Assembly (NCBI GenBank): GCA_902793245.1
Contig: CADBCX010000004.1
Span: 1-41,179, forward strand
Source: an uncultured Eubacteriales bacterium
Lineage (GTDB): Bacteria; Bacillota; Clostridia; Christensenellales; Aristaeellaceae
Direction: 5' to 3'
Length of the DNA: 41,179 bases
Shown here: in pieces, positions 1-7,035 of the stretch
Layout of the letters: each line of letters begins with the position of its first letter
Numbering within the stretch: the first letter of the stretch is position 1
Notes under the pieces: model-generated
What the model saw: only the letters and a program-made list of their open reading frames with translations
Told to the model about the DNA's origin: nothing
The model's database searches: none
Program-made: the position numbers and the translations under genes

Positions 1-188
1 CGCCTGCAGTCGGGGTAGGGCTGGCCCTGCACCATTTCCAGGCTCGCCCCGGAAATCTCCTTTGGCAGCGTGAACTGGGCCAGCGGCGCCCGGAACTCCT
101 TCACCAGGCAGTCCTTGGGCTGCGGTTTCTTCGGCGCGGCAGGCTTCGTACTCCCCGCGGCCTTTAGTTTATCGCGTAATGAAAGCAT
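1..188 (-). CDS. N-terminal part of a probable YprB-like ribonuclease H-fold exonuclease (cut by window edge)
   Basis: Reading leftward from an ATG at 188, the frame is open to the window edge and gives about 62 residues. It begins MLSLRDKLKAAG, continues through a lysine/proline/alanine-rich stretch, then a DCLVKEF segment and MVQGQPYPDC. Clostridial proteins with a C-terminal ribonuclease H-like (YprB, COG3359) domain often start this way: a short basic leader, then a low-complexity linker, then the DxE exonuclease motif. That motif would lie beyond the window, so the assignment rests only on the N-terminal look. I see no clear ribosome site because repeat DNA starts about 10 bases upstream. 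It is in the same orientation as the two carboxypeptidases but separated from them by a repeat element. Confidence 0.45.
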   Translation of the reverse strand, partial: MLSLRDKLKAAGSTKPAAPKKPQPKDCLVKEFRAPLAQFTLPKEISGASLEMVQGQPYPDCR

Positions 189-196
189 TTTTTAAA

Positions 197-309
197 GTGA
201 GGAATTAGGAGTGAGGAGTGAGGAGTTTATCTTGTTTTGCTTCTCAGTCAAGCCTGAACAAACACAAAGCATCCGGTATATTAACTCCTCTCTCCTCACT
301 CCTCACTCA
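197..309. repeat. Heptad-armed inverted repeat, copy 1 (GAGTGAG type)
   Basis: The left arm (197-228) is built of heptads of the form GAGTGAG, and the right arm (283-309) is its reverse complement with small differences. They enclose a core of about 54 bp. It fills the space between the carboxypeptidase stop and the next gene. It shares the heptad-arm design of the GAGTACA-type copies elsewhere in the window but uses a different heptad, so it may be a subfamily. Confidence 0.7.
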
Positions 310-339
310 GTTTCACCCTCCTGTTGATTCGCTGCCCTG

Positions 340-1146
340 TCAGTAAAAGATGGAATACTCTTCCTCCCCATCGGGGTCTACCCGCACCACCACCGCGTCG
401 CGGACGCGGGCGCGCCAGAGAATCAGCTCCCGGAAATTGCCGCCGTTCGCCTCATAATCGGCAAGGTAGTTTTCCCATTCCTCCGTGAATTCCTCGAGCG
501 ACAGGTTGTTTTCCATCATGTACGCCGCCACTTCTTTGCCCACGTAGCGGAAGTGCCAGGGTTCAAACTTGATGGCGGTGATTTCTTCCTTGTCCGCCAT
601 ATAGCGCAGCACGAAACCGAACTCCATGCAGTGCTCCAGCATCCACTGGGCTTCGGCGGTCTTGGCGAATTCCTTGTTCATGCCGTCCTTCTGCGTCCAG
701 GCGTAGTTCAGCACGTCCACGCCCAGGCCGGTCTGGTGGTCGCTGGCCCCGGGATAGGACACCAGCCCGTCGTCCCGGCCCATTTTCTGCAGGCGGTTGT
801 TGTACATGGTCTTCTGGGTCTGGTAGCTGCGGTAAGCGCTTTTTAAATAGAGCGTATACCCCGCTTCGGCGGCAGCGTCGAACATGGCAGCCAGCGCATC
901 GTTGGCGGCCTTGCGCAGCTCCATCGCTCCCACGCCGCTGGCCCGCCGCACGGATACTTTCACCAGATCGTCGGGAACATAGCCGCTGTCCAGCAGGTGG
1001 GTGCGGTTGGCGAGGGTGATATACTGCTCAAAATCGTTGATGATTTCCGGCTCGATGGGGTATTCCCATGCGGGCAGGTTTTCCGCCCGCGCGCCGCAGG
1101 AAAAAAGCAGCAGCGCCGCCAGGCAGACGATCAAAAACCTTCTCAT
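340..1146 (-). CDS. Secreted VanY-type D-alanyl-D-alanine carboxypeptidase (M15B), copy 2
   Basis: This 268-residue enzyme should remove the terminal D-Ala from peptidoglycan stem peptides outside the membrane. Residues 1-21 form a signal peptide ending ARA-E. A Cys at 17 (LLFSC) raises the chance of a lipoprotein, but phenylalanine at -2 is a poor lipobox. The M15B motifs are intact: SAYRSY near residue 105, SDHQTGLGVD with H137 and D144 as zinc ligands, and EPWHFR with H198. The start overlaps the stop of the upstream paralogue by four bases (ATGA), so the two are translationally coupled. The last 30 residues are acidic and unlike the family core. It is distinct enough from its neighbour to be an old duplication. 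Confidence 0.9.
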   Translation of the reverse strand: MRRFLIVCLAALLLFSCGARAENLPAWEYPIEPEIINDFEQYITLANRTHLLDSGYVPDDLVKVSVRRASGVGAMELRKAANDALAAMFDAAAEAGYTLYLKSAYRSYQTQKTMYNNRLQKMGRDDGLVSYPGASDHQTGLGVDVLNYAWTQKDGMNKEFAKTAEAQWMLEHCMEFGFVLRYMADKEEITAIKFEPWHFRYVGKEVAAYMMENNLSLEEFTEEWENYLADYEANGGNFRELILWRARVRDAVVVRVDPDGEEEYSIFY

Positions 1147-1823
1147 TGTGTTTCTTCCCCCTCCGGCCCAACCGTCCAGACCGCGTCCCGAAGCTGGGCA
1201 ATGTATGTTTCAAAGGGAATGTCCAGGTTGTAAATCACTTTGGCGTGTTCTTTTCCCACATAGCGGATGTGCCAGGGCTCGTAGGCGTAGCCCGTCACTT
1301 CCTCCCATTCCGCCTTGTAGCGCACGATGAACCCGAACCGCCAGCAGTTTTCCGCGACCCACCGGCCTTCCGGCGTCCTGCCGAAGGACTCGTTGAGCTT
1401 GATGCTCTTTTTCGTGCCCAGGTCCATGGCCAGGCCCAATTGATGCTCGCTGCATCCCGGCGGGGCGGACACCCGCAGGGCTTGCTTTTTACCCTTTAAT
1501 TGAATCTTGCGCTCATGGATCGCCGCCTGCTGGCCGTAGCTGCGAAAGCCGGAAACGGCGGAAAGATACATGCCGTCCTCCTTCGCGGCCTCAAACATGT
1601 CTTCCAGTGCCAGCGCCGCGTCCCGCCGCATCCGGGTCGCCTCTCCCCCGCCCAGCACCTTGGGTTCCGTCAGATCGTCCGGCACATAGTCCGACGAAAT
1701 GGCGTACTCCCGGTTCACCAGGAACAGATACCCGCCCAGGGACATGTCGTCCACATAGGCGGTCACCGCGCCCTGGCTCAGGGTCAGCATGGTCAGGAGT
1801 AAAGAGAGCAGTCTTGCGGGCAT
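1143..1823 (-). CDS. Secreted VanY-type D-alanyl-D-alanine carboxypeptidase (M15B), copy 1
   Basis: This 226-residue paralogue of the next gene has a signal peptide of about 22 residues (likely cut VTA-YV). Its M15B signatures are SGFRSYGQQ near 91, SEHQLGLAMD (H127 and D134 as metal ligands) and EPWHIR (H185). It is the first gene of a two-gene unit; its stop overlaps the next start. The ribosome site GGAGGT lies about four bases before the ATG. The role is trimming of peptidoglycan stem peptides. Substrate preference (D-Ala-D-Ala or D-Ala-D-Lac) and any vancomycin relevance cannot be read from the sequence, and no vanRS-like or ligase genes lie nearby. Confidence 0.9.
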   Translation of the reverse strand: MPARLLSLLLTMLTLSQGAVTAYVDDMSLGGYLFLVNREYAISSDYVPDDLTEPKVLGGGEATRMRRDAALALEDMFEAAKEDGMYLSAVSGFRSYGQQAAIHERKIQLKGKKQALRVSAPPGCSEHQLGLAMDLGTKKSIKLNESFGRTPEGRWVAENCWRFGFIVRYKAEWEEVTGYAYEPWHIRYVGKEHAKVIYNLDIPFETYIAQLRDAVWTVGPEGEETQ

Positions 1824-1843
1824 GAGACCTCCGGCATATGAAA

Positions 1844-1953
1844 GAGTACAGAGTTCAGAGTACAGAGTTCAGATTGATTGACACGATCAATTCAGGACAG
1901 CATAATGTACAAACAATAATATCTGTACACTGCACTCTGAACTCTGTACTCTC
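1844..1953. repeat. Heptad-armed inverted repeat, copy 2 (GAGTACA type)
   Basis: The left arm reads GAGTACA GAGTTCA twice and then GATTGAT. The right arm (about 1921-1953) is nearly its reverse complement, giving a potential stem of about 30 bp around a core of some 45 bp. It lies between hflX and the first carboxypeptidase gene and occupies almost the whole gap, so any promoter for the carboxypeptidases must lie in or across it. Confidence 0.85.
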
Positions 1954-1973
1954 GTTTATCTCCTGTGCATGAG

Positions 1974-3755
1974 TCAATCGACAATCATGCTGCGGTACTT
2001 CGCCGCCACTTGCCCCGCGGCGTCCTGGGGCAGCATGACGGTGACGCGGGTGCCGGTGTCCTCGTATTCCTCGGAGAGGATGCGGCCTTTCTGCCTAAGC
2101 TCGTTGATGACGCCGTGCTGGGCGAAGGGCACCAGCAGGGTCATTTCCTGCTCCGCCTTGCGCAGCTCCTTGGCGATGGCGGCCAGCAGCCGATCCATCC
2201 CCGCGCCGGTCTGGGCGGAAATGTGCAGCGCACCGGGCATGATGGGCAAAATCTCCTGATCGGCAGGCACCAGGTCGCACTTGTTCAGCACGTCGATGCG
2301 GGGCTGGGTGTCCGCGCCGATCTGTTTCAGCACTTCTTCGACGACTTGATGCTGCTGGGGCGTGTCGGGGTTGGCACCGTCGGACACGATCACCAGCAAA
2401 TCAGACAGCGCCGCTTCCTCCAGGGTGGACTTGAAGGCTTCCACCAGGTCATGGGGCAGCTTGCTGATAAAGCCCACCGTGTCCACCAGCAGGAATTCGC
2501 CGCCGTCCGGCAGCGCGACCCGGCGGGATACCGCGTCCAGGGTGGCGAACAGCTTGTTTTCCGCGTACACCCCTGCGCCGGTGATGGTGTTCAGGATCGT
2601 GGACTTGCCGGTGTTGGTGTAGCCCACCAGCGACACAATGGGGATGGCGTTTTTCTCCCGGCTCTTGCGGCGAAGCTGGCGCTGCTTTTGCAGGGCGTCC
2701 AATTCCTGCTTCAAGCGGTTGATCTGTTCCCGGATGCGGCGGCGGTCGATTTCCAGCTTGCTTTCACCGGGGCCGCGGGTGCCGATGCCGCCGCCGAGTC
2801 GGCTCAAAATCAGGCCCTGGCCGATCAAGCGGCCCGAACGGTACTTTAACTGGGCCAGCTGCACCTGCAATTTGCCCTCGCCGCTCTGGGCGCGCTGGGC
2901 GAAAATGTCTAAAATCAGGGTGGTGCGGTCCACGACCTTGACGCCGATAATGTCCTCTAAGTTCCGGGTCTGCGCCCCGGTCAGCTCGTCGTCGAAGATC
3001 ACCACGTCGGCTTCATACGCCTGGGCTTCCAATTGAAGCTCCTGGGCCTTGCCGCTGCCCACGAAGGTGGCGGTGTCGGGCTTGGGCCGCTTCTGGAAGA
3101 ACCGGGCTACCACCTGGGCCCCGTCGCTTTCCGCCAGGGCCGCCAGCTCGTCCAGGCTCTTTTCACTGTCGATGCCGACGAGGATCGCCTTTTCCGGCGG
3201 CTCGGTGCTGTCCGCGTCCTCGCCCTGGAGCACGCGCTTATCGGACAGTTCGATCTCCCGCATCCATGCTTCCTGGGGCAGTTTGCGCAGGGGGAAGATG
3301 TCCGTTTCCTCCACCCCCGGCACGCCGTTGACCTTTTCGGTGAGGAACGCGGCGCTGACCCCGGTGATATGCCCGTCGTCCGCCACGCCCACGGCGCACA
3401 TACTGTCCAGCATCATGGAGCGCAGGGCCGCGATGTCCACGTCGGACAGCTTCGCGCTGCCGCCCGGATGGGTGTGGATGCATCGCACGCAGGACAGGCG
3501 CTTGCTGTTCCGCCGCAGTCTTAAATCCATCAGCGGCACGCTGTCCGTCACGCCCACGATCACGTCCAGCACGTCCCCGTCCCGGCTCACGTACACCGCG
3601 ATTTCCCGGTTCAAAGCGCACGAATGCCGCGCAAGCTCCGTCAGGAGGTCGCGCGGCGCGTATTCGTTCCATTCAAAGGGGCAGTCGTAAATCGCTTTCA
3701 GCTCCGCCAATTGCGTATCCCGGATGCCCGTTATGTTGCCATGTATTTCCTGCAT
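1974..3755 (-). CDS. hflX: GTPase HflX with N-terminal JAMM-like domain
   Basis: HflX is a ribosome-associated GTPase that splits stalled or hibernating 70S particles. At 593 residues this one is longer than the roughly 430 usual in E. coli. The HflX body runs from about residue 189: the glycine-rich GTRGPGESKLEIDRRR segment at 326-340, a basic helix pair, then G1 GYTNTGKST (378-386), FATLD near 403, G3 DTVG (425-428), G4 NKCD (491-494) and SAQTG near 513. The first 180 residues hold E51 and HTHP (94-97) followed by S104 and D107, matching the JAMM metalloprotease pattern (E, HxHP, then SxxD). RBS AGGAGCG precedes the ATG. It is the last gene downstream of iscR-nifS-nifU, separated from nifU by hairpin repeat copy 1. 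Confidence 0.93.
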   Translation of the reverse strand: MQEIHGNITGIRDTQLAELKAIYDCPFEWNEYAPRDLLTELARHSCALNREIAVYVSRDGDVLDVIVGVTDSVPLMDLRLRRNSKRLSCVRCIHTHPGGSAKLSDVDIAALRSMMLDSMCAVGVADDGHITGVSAAFLTEKVNGVPGVEETDIFPLRKLPQEAWMREIELSDKRVLQGEDADSTEPPEKAILVGIDSEKSLDELAALAESDGAQVVARFFQKRPKPDTATFVGSGKAQELQLEAQAYEADVVIFDDELTGAQTRNLEDIIGVKVVDRTTLILDIFAQRAQSGEGKLQVQLAQLKYRSGRLIGQGLILSRLGGGIGTRGPGESKLEIDRRRIREQINRLKQELDALQKQRQLRRKSREKNAIPIVSLVGYTNTGKSTILNTITGAGVYAENKLFATLDAVSRRVALPDGGEFLLVDTVGFISKLPHDLVEAFKSTLEEAALSDLLVIVSDGANPDTPQQHQVVEEVLKQIGADTQPRIDVLNKCDLVPADQEILPIMPGALHISAQTGAGMDRLLAAIAKELRKAEQEMTLLVPFAQHGVINELRQKGRILSEEYEDTGTRVTVMLPQDAAGQVAAKYRSMIVD

Positions 3756-3788
3756 GGACGCTCCTTTTCACAGGAAGAACGTGGATTT

Positions 3789-3862
3789 CTGGGGGAAACC
3801 ATTCTTTGGAGGCCAAAGAATGGTTTCCCCCAGACCCCCTTCCAAGAAAGCCATAAGGGGGA
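3789..3862. repeat. 21-bp-stem hairpin element, copy 1
   Basis: Positions 3789-3809 and 3813-3833 are perfect reverse complements with a three-base AGG loop. The downstream tail CCCCCTTCCAAGAAAGCC then meets AAGGGGG at about 3855-3861 and can form a second small stem. It lies between nifU and hflX. There is no U-run, so it is not an ordinary terminator; an mRNA-stabilising or processing hairpin, or a REP-like mobile repeat, would fit. Confidence 0.9.
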
Positions 3863-3913
3863 TTTTGACTCCCAAACTCTTTCTTGACCCATGCCGAATG
3901 AAAGAGATTGATT

Positions 3914-4297
3914 TCAGTCGATCGATTCTTCCGGATGATTCTTCAAATAATCCTCCACCGCGGCGTGGATGGCTTCCTCCGCCAGCAGGGAGCAGTGCAT
4001 TTTCACCGGGGGCAGCCCGTCCAGGGCTTCCGCCACGGCCTTGTTGGTGAGGGCCAGGGCTTCCTTGAGCGTCTTGCCCTTGACCATTTCGGTGGCCATG
4101 GAGGACGTGGCGATGGCCGCGCCGCAGCCGAAGGTCTTGAACTTCACGTCCTGAATCACGCCGTTTTCCACCTTCAGGTACATGCGCATGATGTCGCCGC
4201 ACTTGGCGTTGCCCACCGTGCCCACGCCGTTGGCGTCCGGGATTTCGCCCACATTCCGGGGATGTTCAAAATGATCCATTACTTTTTCGCTGTACAT
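3914..4297 (-). CDS. nifU: Fe-S cluster assembly scaffold, NifU/IscU family
   Basis: This 127-residue scaffold receives sulfur from the cysteine desulfurase encoded just upstream and builds a [2Fe-2S] or [4Fe-4S] cluster for transfer. It starts MYSEKVMDHFEHPRNVG, a hallmark of the family, and keeps all three cluster cysteines: C33 (with D35 in AKCGD), C58 (FGCGA) and C102 (HCSLL). I place the start at 4297 because AGGAGA sits eight bases upstream. An in-frame upstream ATG at 4360 would add 21 residues encoded by hairpin repeat copy 2 and is not credible. It has only the N-terminal IscU-type domain, without the ferredoxin or NFU parts of nitrogen-fixing NifU. Confidence 0.95.
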   Translation of the reverse strand: MYSEKVMDHFEHPRNVGEIPDANGVGTVGNAKCGDIMRMYLKVENGVIQDVKFKTFGCGAAIATSSMATEMVKGKTLKEALALTNKAVAEALDGLPPVKMHCSLLAEEAIHAAVEDYLKNHPEESID

Positions 4298-4332
4298 GGC
4301 GGATTCTCCTTCTATATAGATGTAAATTCTTT

Positions 4333-4408
4333 GTGGGGGAAACCACTCTTTGGAGGCCAAAGAGTGGTTTCCCCCACACCCCCTTCCGAGAAAGCCATAC
4401 AGGGGAAT
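4333..4408. repeat. 21-bp-stem hairpin element, copy 2
   Basis: The arms are 4333-4353 and 4357-4377, with loop AGG. Compared with copy 1, two base pairs have changed on both sides: the outer C-G became G-C, and an inner T-A became C-G. These compensating changes point to selection on, or copying from, a folded form. The tail CCCCCTTCCGAGAAAGCC is shared. The element lies between nifS and nifU and can falsely extend the nifU reading frame. Confidence 0.9.
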
Positions 4409-4451
4409 GGGTAAATCTCTTGCCTCTTTTGAGCGTTATTTCCTCTTAATA

Positions 4452-5630
4452 TTATTTCTTTTTATTGATAAAATCATCAAACATGGGGCTCATGGATCGC
4501 AGGGTGCTGACGATCTCGGGCAGGACGCGGAGCACCTCGTCCACCTCTTCCTCGGTGGTGGTGTCGGTGAGGCTGAGGCGCAGACTGCCGTGGGCTACCT
4601 CATGGGGCAGGCCGATGGCCAGCAGCACGTGGGAGGGGTCGAGGCTGCCGCTGGTGCAAGCGGAGCCGGAAGAACCCGCGATGCCCGCCAGGTCGAGGCG
4701 CAGCAGCATGGCTTCACCCTCGATGTACTGGATAGACACGTTCACGTTGTTGGGCAGGCGGTGCAGGGGATGGCCGTTCAGCCGGGTATAGGGAATGGTG
4801 TCCAGAATGCCCTTAATCAGCTTGTCCCGCAGATACGTTTCCCGGATGCCGTTTTCTTCCAGGTGGTCAATGGCCTTTTGCAGCGCCGCCGCTGTGCCCA
4901 CGATGCCGGGCACGTTTTCGGTGGTGGCCCGCTTGCCGCGCTCCTGCGCGCCGCCGTGCATGAACTGATCCACCTTGGTTCCGGTGCGGATGTACAGCGC
5001 GCCCACGCCCTTAGGGCCGTGGAACTTATGGCCGGAGAGGCTCAGCATGTCCACGTTCCAGGCGTCCACGTTCACGGGAATCGCGCCCACGGCCTGCACC
5101 GCGTCGCAGTGGAAGGGAATCTTGTGGGCTTTCGCAATTTTGCCGATTTCGGGGATGGGCTCGATGGTGCCGATTTCGTTGTTGGCCGCCATGATGGAAA
5201 TCAGGATGGTCTGGTCGGTGATGGCCGCTTCCACGTCGGCGGGGTTCACCATGCCGTATTCGTCCACGGGCAGGTAGGTCACTTCAAAGCCCTGCTTTTC
5301 CAGCCACTGGCAGGTGTGCAGCACGGCGTGGTGCTCAATCTGGCTGGTGATGATGTGGTTGCCCTTTTTGCGGTTGGCGAAGGCCGTGCCCTTGATGGCC
5401 CAGTTGTCACTTTCCGAGCCGCCGGAGGTGAAATAGATTTCGGCGGGCTTCGCGCCCAGGGCGTCCGCCACGGTACGGCGGGCTTCCTCCAGCAGCTTCC
5501 GGGCGTCCCGGCCCGTGGAGTGGATGGAGGAGGCGTTGCCGAAATGCTCCCCGAAGCAGGGCAGCATGGCGGCCAGGGCTTCGGGACAGATGGCGGTGGT
5601 GGCGGCGTTGTCGAGGTAGATGCGGTTCAC
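4452..5630 (-). CDS. nifS: Cysteine desulfurase NifS/IscS
   Basis: This PLP enzyme converts cysteine to alanine and passes persulfide sulfur to the NifU scaffold. It has 392 residues, a normal length. It opens with IYLDNAATT and carries the PLP lysine at K202 in SGHKFHGPKG. The mobile-loop active cysteine is C325 in GSSGSACTSGSLDPSH; this short loop is typical of the NifS/IscS class rather than SufS. The start is a GTG at 5630 with AAGGAGA eight bases before it. The gene follows iscR with a repeat-filled gap of about 160 bp and precedes nifU, so the set iscR-nifS-nifU is probably one regulated unit. Confidence 0.96.
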   Translation of the reverse strand: MNRIYLDNAATTAICPEALAAMLPCFGEHFGNASSIHSTGRDARKLLEEARRTVADALGAKPAEIYFTSGGSESDNWAIKGTAFANRKKGNHIITSQIEHHAVLHTCQWLEKQGFEVTYLPVDEYGMVNPADVEAAITDQTILISIMAANNEIGTIEPIPEIGKIAKAHKIPFHCDAVQAVGAIPVNVDAWNVDMLSLSGHKFHGPKGVGALYIRTGTKVDQFMHGGAQERGKRATTENVPGIVGTAAALQKAIDHLEENGIRETYLRDKLIKGILDTIPYTRLNGHPLHRLPNNVNVSIQYIEGEAMLLRLDLAGIAGSSGSACTSGSLDPSHVLLAIGLPHEVAHGSLRLSLTDTTTEEEVDEVLRVLPEIVSTLRSMSPMFDDFINKKK

Positions 5631-5680
5631 TTTTGGTCTCTCCTTCTATATATGTTCAAGTTCCAATATACAGCGTATGT

Positions 5681-5786
5681 GAGAGTGCAGAGTACAGAGT
5701 TCAGATTGATATACCCGACAAATGGATGGGTGTCAAAGCGCACACACTGTATGATCTGTACTCTGCACTCTGAACACTGTACTCTT
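5681..5786. repeat. Heptad-armed inverted repeat, copy 3
   Basis: The left arm (5681-5706) is made of GAGTGCA, GAGTACA and GAGTTCA heptads followed by GATTGAT. The right arm (about 5754-5786) is the complement. The core contains GTCAAAGCGCACACACTGTAT, which has a close counterpart in copy 5 on the other strand, so the core is partly conserved. It sits between iscR and nifS. Confidence 0.85.
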
Positions 5787-5791
5787 TTTTA

Positions 5792-6202
5792 TCAATTCAG
5801 GTTATTCTCCACCATATCCTGCAACGTGATCCCCTCCAGCAGCCCGTTGACCTGGCCGGTGAGGTAGGCCCAGACGCCCTTGGCGGGGCAGTTGCCGCTG
5901 CGCTCGCAGGGATGGCCGGGTTCGCTGACGCAGTCGGAAAAGTTCAGCGGCCCTTCCATGGCCTCGATGATGTCGCGGGCGGTGATTTGGCCGGGGTCGC
6001 GGCTCAGCTGGTAGCCGCCCTGCGCGCCGCGCACGGTCTTCACCAGGTCAGCCCGGCGAAGCGTGCCCAGCAATTGCTCCAGATACGCTTCCGGCGTGCC
6101 CAGGGCGGAGAACGCTTTCAGGCTCTGAGGCCCTTCGCCTTCGTGCTGGGCCAGGAAAATCATGGCGTACAGGCCGTATTTTCCCCGGGTGGACAGCTTC
6201 AT
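5792..6202 (-). CDS. iscR: Rrf2-family Fe-S sensing regulator, IscR-like
   Basis: This 136-residue winged-helix regulator begins MKLSTRGKYGLYAM, as Rrf2 proteins do. The DNA-reading helix region is around residues 25-60 and the RGAQGGYQL wing is at 58-66. Three cysteines at C91, C99 and C105 form the usual [2Fe-2S] site, so it can sense cluster supply. It heads the nifS-nifU gene set, and a CCCGA...TCGGG palindrome lies between its promoter and its start, which fits autoregulation. RBS GGGAGGT precedes the ATG. CymR, a related sulfur regulator, usually lacks these three cysteines, so IscR is the better name. Confidence 0.93.
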   Translation of the reverse strand: MKLSTRGKYGLYAMIFLAQHEGEGPQSLKAFSALGTPEAYLEQLLGTLRRADLVKTVRGAQGGYQLSRDPGQITARDIIEAMEGPLNFSDCVSEPGHPCERSGNCPAKGVWAYLTGQVNGLLEGITLQDMVENNLN

Positions 6203-6220
6203 GAAAGACCTCCCTTCTGA

Positions 6221-6244
6221 ATCCCGACTGTTTTTATCGGGTTT
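6221..6244. promoter_or_regulatory. Putative IscR operator
   Basis: CCCGA (6223-6227) and TCGGG (6237-6241) form an inverted repeat with a nine-base AT-rich spacer. It lies just downstream of the iscR -10 box, overlapping the expected transcription start region. Clostridial IscR-type sites are reported as AT-spaced CCGA/TCGG palindromes, recalled from comparative genomics; binding here is inferred. Confidence 0.65.
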
Positions 6245-6252
6245 CCTGGGTA

Positions 6253-6281
6253 ACTATATCATGAAGCGGGAAGGTTGTCAA
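6253..6281 (-). promoter_or_regulatory. Promoter of iscR-nifS-nifU
   Basis: On the minus strand, TTGACA (6276-6281) and TATAGT (6253-6258) are separated by exactly 17 bases. This is the strongest promoter match in the area and faces iscR. Confidence 0.85.
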
Positions 6282-6314
6282 TAGTTTTTTAAGCCGCATC
6301 AGGAAAAGAAAAAA

Positions 6315-6420
6315 GAGTACAGAGTTCAGAGTACAGAGTGCAGATTGATATTTTGAACCAAATAGGGCTTAGAGCTTCATTAGTGTACACTGAATCATCT
6401 GTACTCTGCACTCTGTACTC
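6315..6420. repeat. Heptad-armed inverted repeat, copy 4
   Basis: The left arm starts at 6315 with GAGTACA, GAGTTCA, GAGTACA and GAGTGCA heptads, then GATTGAT. The right arm ends at 6420. A further degenerate run of heptads follows to about 6447. It separates the divergent iscR and marR promoters. Confidence 0.85.
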
Positions 6421-6465
6421 TAATCTGTACCCTGTCCCCTGCTCTCTAAAACTTTGCAAGTCCCA

Positions 6466-6513
6466 TTGACAACCACGAAGAATCTGCTATAATGTTAAAC
6501 GGTTAATGATTAA
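6466..6513 (+). promoter_or_regulatory. Promoter and palindromic operator of the MarR gene
   Basis: TTGACA (6466-6471) and TATAAT (6488-6493) are 16 bases apart. Immediately downstream is TTAATGATTAA (6503-6513), a perfect palindrome around a central G, within a TTAAAC-rich stretch. This is where a MarR dimer would block its own transcription. Confidence 0.8.
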
Positions 6514-6543
6514 ACATTTAATTTTCCGAAAGGAGTGGAAGAA

Positions 6544-7035
6544 ATGAATTACTGGGAAGCCGTGGGAGCCATGCACCGGCTGGAACTCCTGCGGCGGATA
6601 CAGGCGCGTGCCGTGATGGGCGAAACCGGGCTGCATCCCGGCCAGCCGCGGCTGCTGCAATTCATCTGGGATCATCCCGGCTGCACCCAGAAGGAAGCGG
6701 CGGACGAACTGGACGTGACCCCTGCCAGCGCCGCGGCCAGTTTAAAGCGGCTGGAAAAAGCGGGGCTGGTGCTGCGGCAGCCCGATCAAAAGGACACCCG
6801 GCGCAACCAGCTGTTTATTACCGACCGGGGCATGGCCCAGATGGAGGAAAACAAGCGGCAGTTCGCCAAACTGGACGAAAGGATGTTCCAGGGCATGTCG
6901 GAGGAAGAAGTGGAAGCCTTTCGCCGGGCCTGTGAAAAAATGTTCGACAACCTGGCCGACGAAAGCTGCCGCCACCTGACGATTTGGAAGCTGGCCCAGA
7001 AAGCCCATCAGGAAGAGGAGGGAAAAACCACTTGA
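6544..7035 (+). CDS. MarR-family transcriptional regulator
   Basis: This 163-residue winged-helix repressor has the MarR layout: N-terminal dimer helices, recognition region TQKEAADELDVTPASAAASLKRLEKAGLV, a basic wing (QPDQKDTRRNQLF), and C-terminal dimer helices. I chose the ATG at 6544 because AGGAG (6531-6535) lies eight bases upstream; the in-frame GTG at 6535 overlaps that site. Its last codon overlaps the TTG start of the exporter gene, so it is the first gene of a three-gene unit and probably controls the exporter in response to an unknown ligand. Confidence 0.93.
   Translation: MNYWEAVGAMHRLELLRRIQARAVMGETGLHPGQPRLLQFIWDHPGCTQKEAADELDVTPASAAASLKRLEKAGLVLRQPDQKDTRRNQLFITDRGMAQMEENKRQFAKLDERMFQGMSEEEVEAFRRACEKMFDNLADESCRHLTIWKLAQKAHQEEEGKTT

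Noticed and set aside
4298-4360. N-terminal extension of NifU encoded by hairpin repeat copy 2
   Set aside because: The extension is repeat DNA; the ATG at 4297 has AGGAGA at correct spacing and gives the standard NifU start.
4350-5867. Plus-strand frame of 505 codons opposite nifS
   Set aside because: It starts inside a hairpin repeat and mirrors nifS; no family features.
1844-6447. Heptad repeats as a CRISPR array
   Set aside because: The heptads are contiguous without unique spacers of 30-40 bp and are arranged as inverted arms; no cas genes are present.
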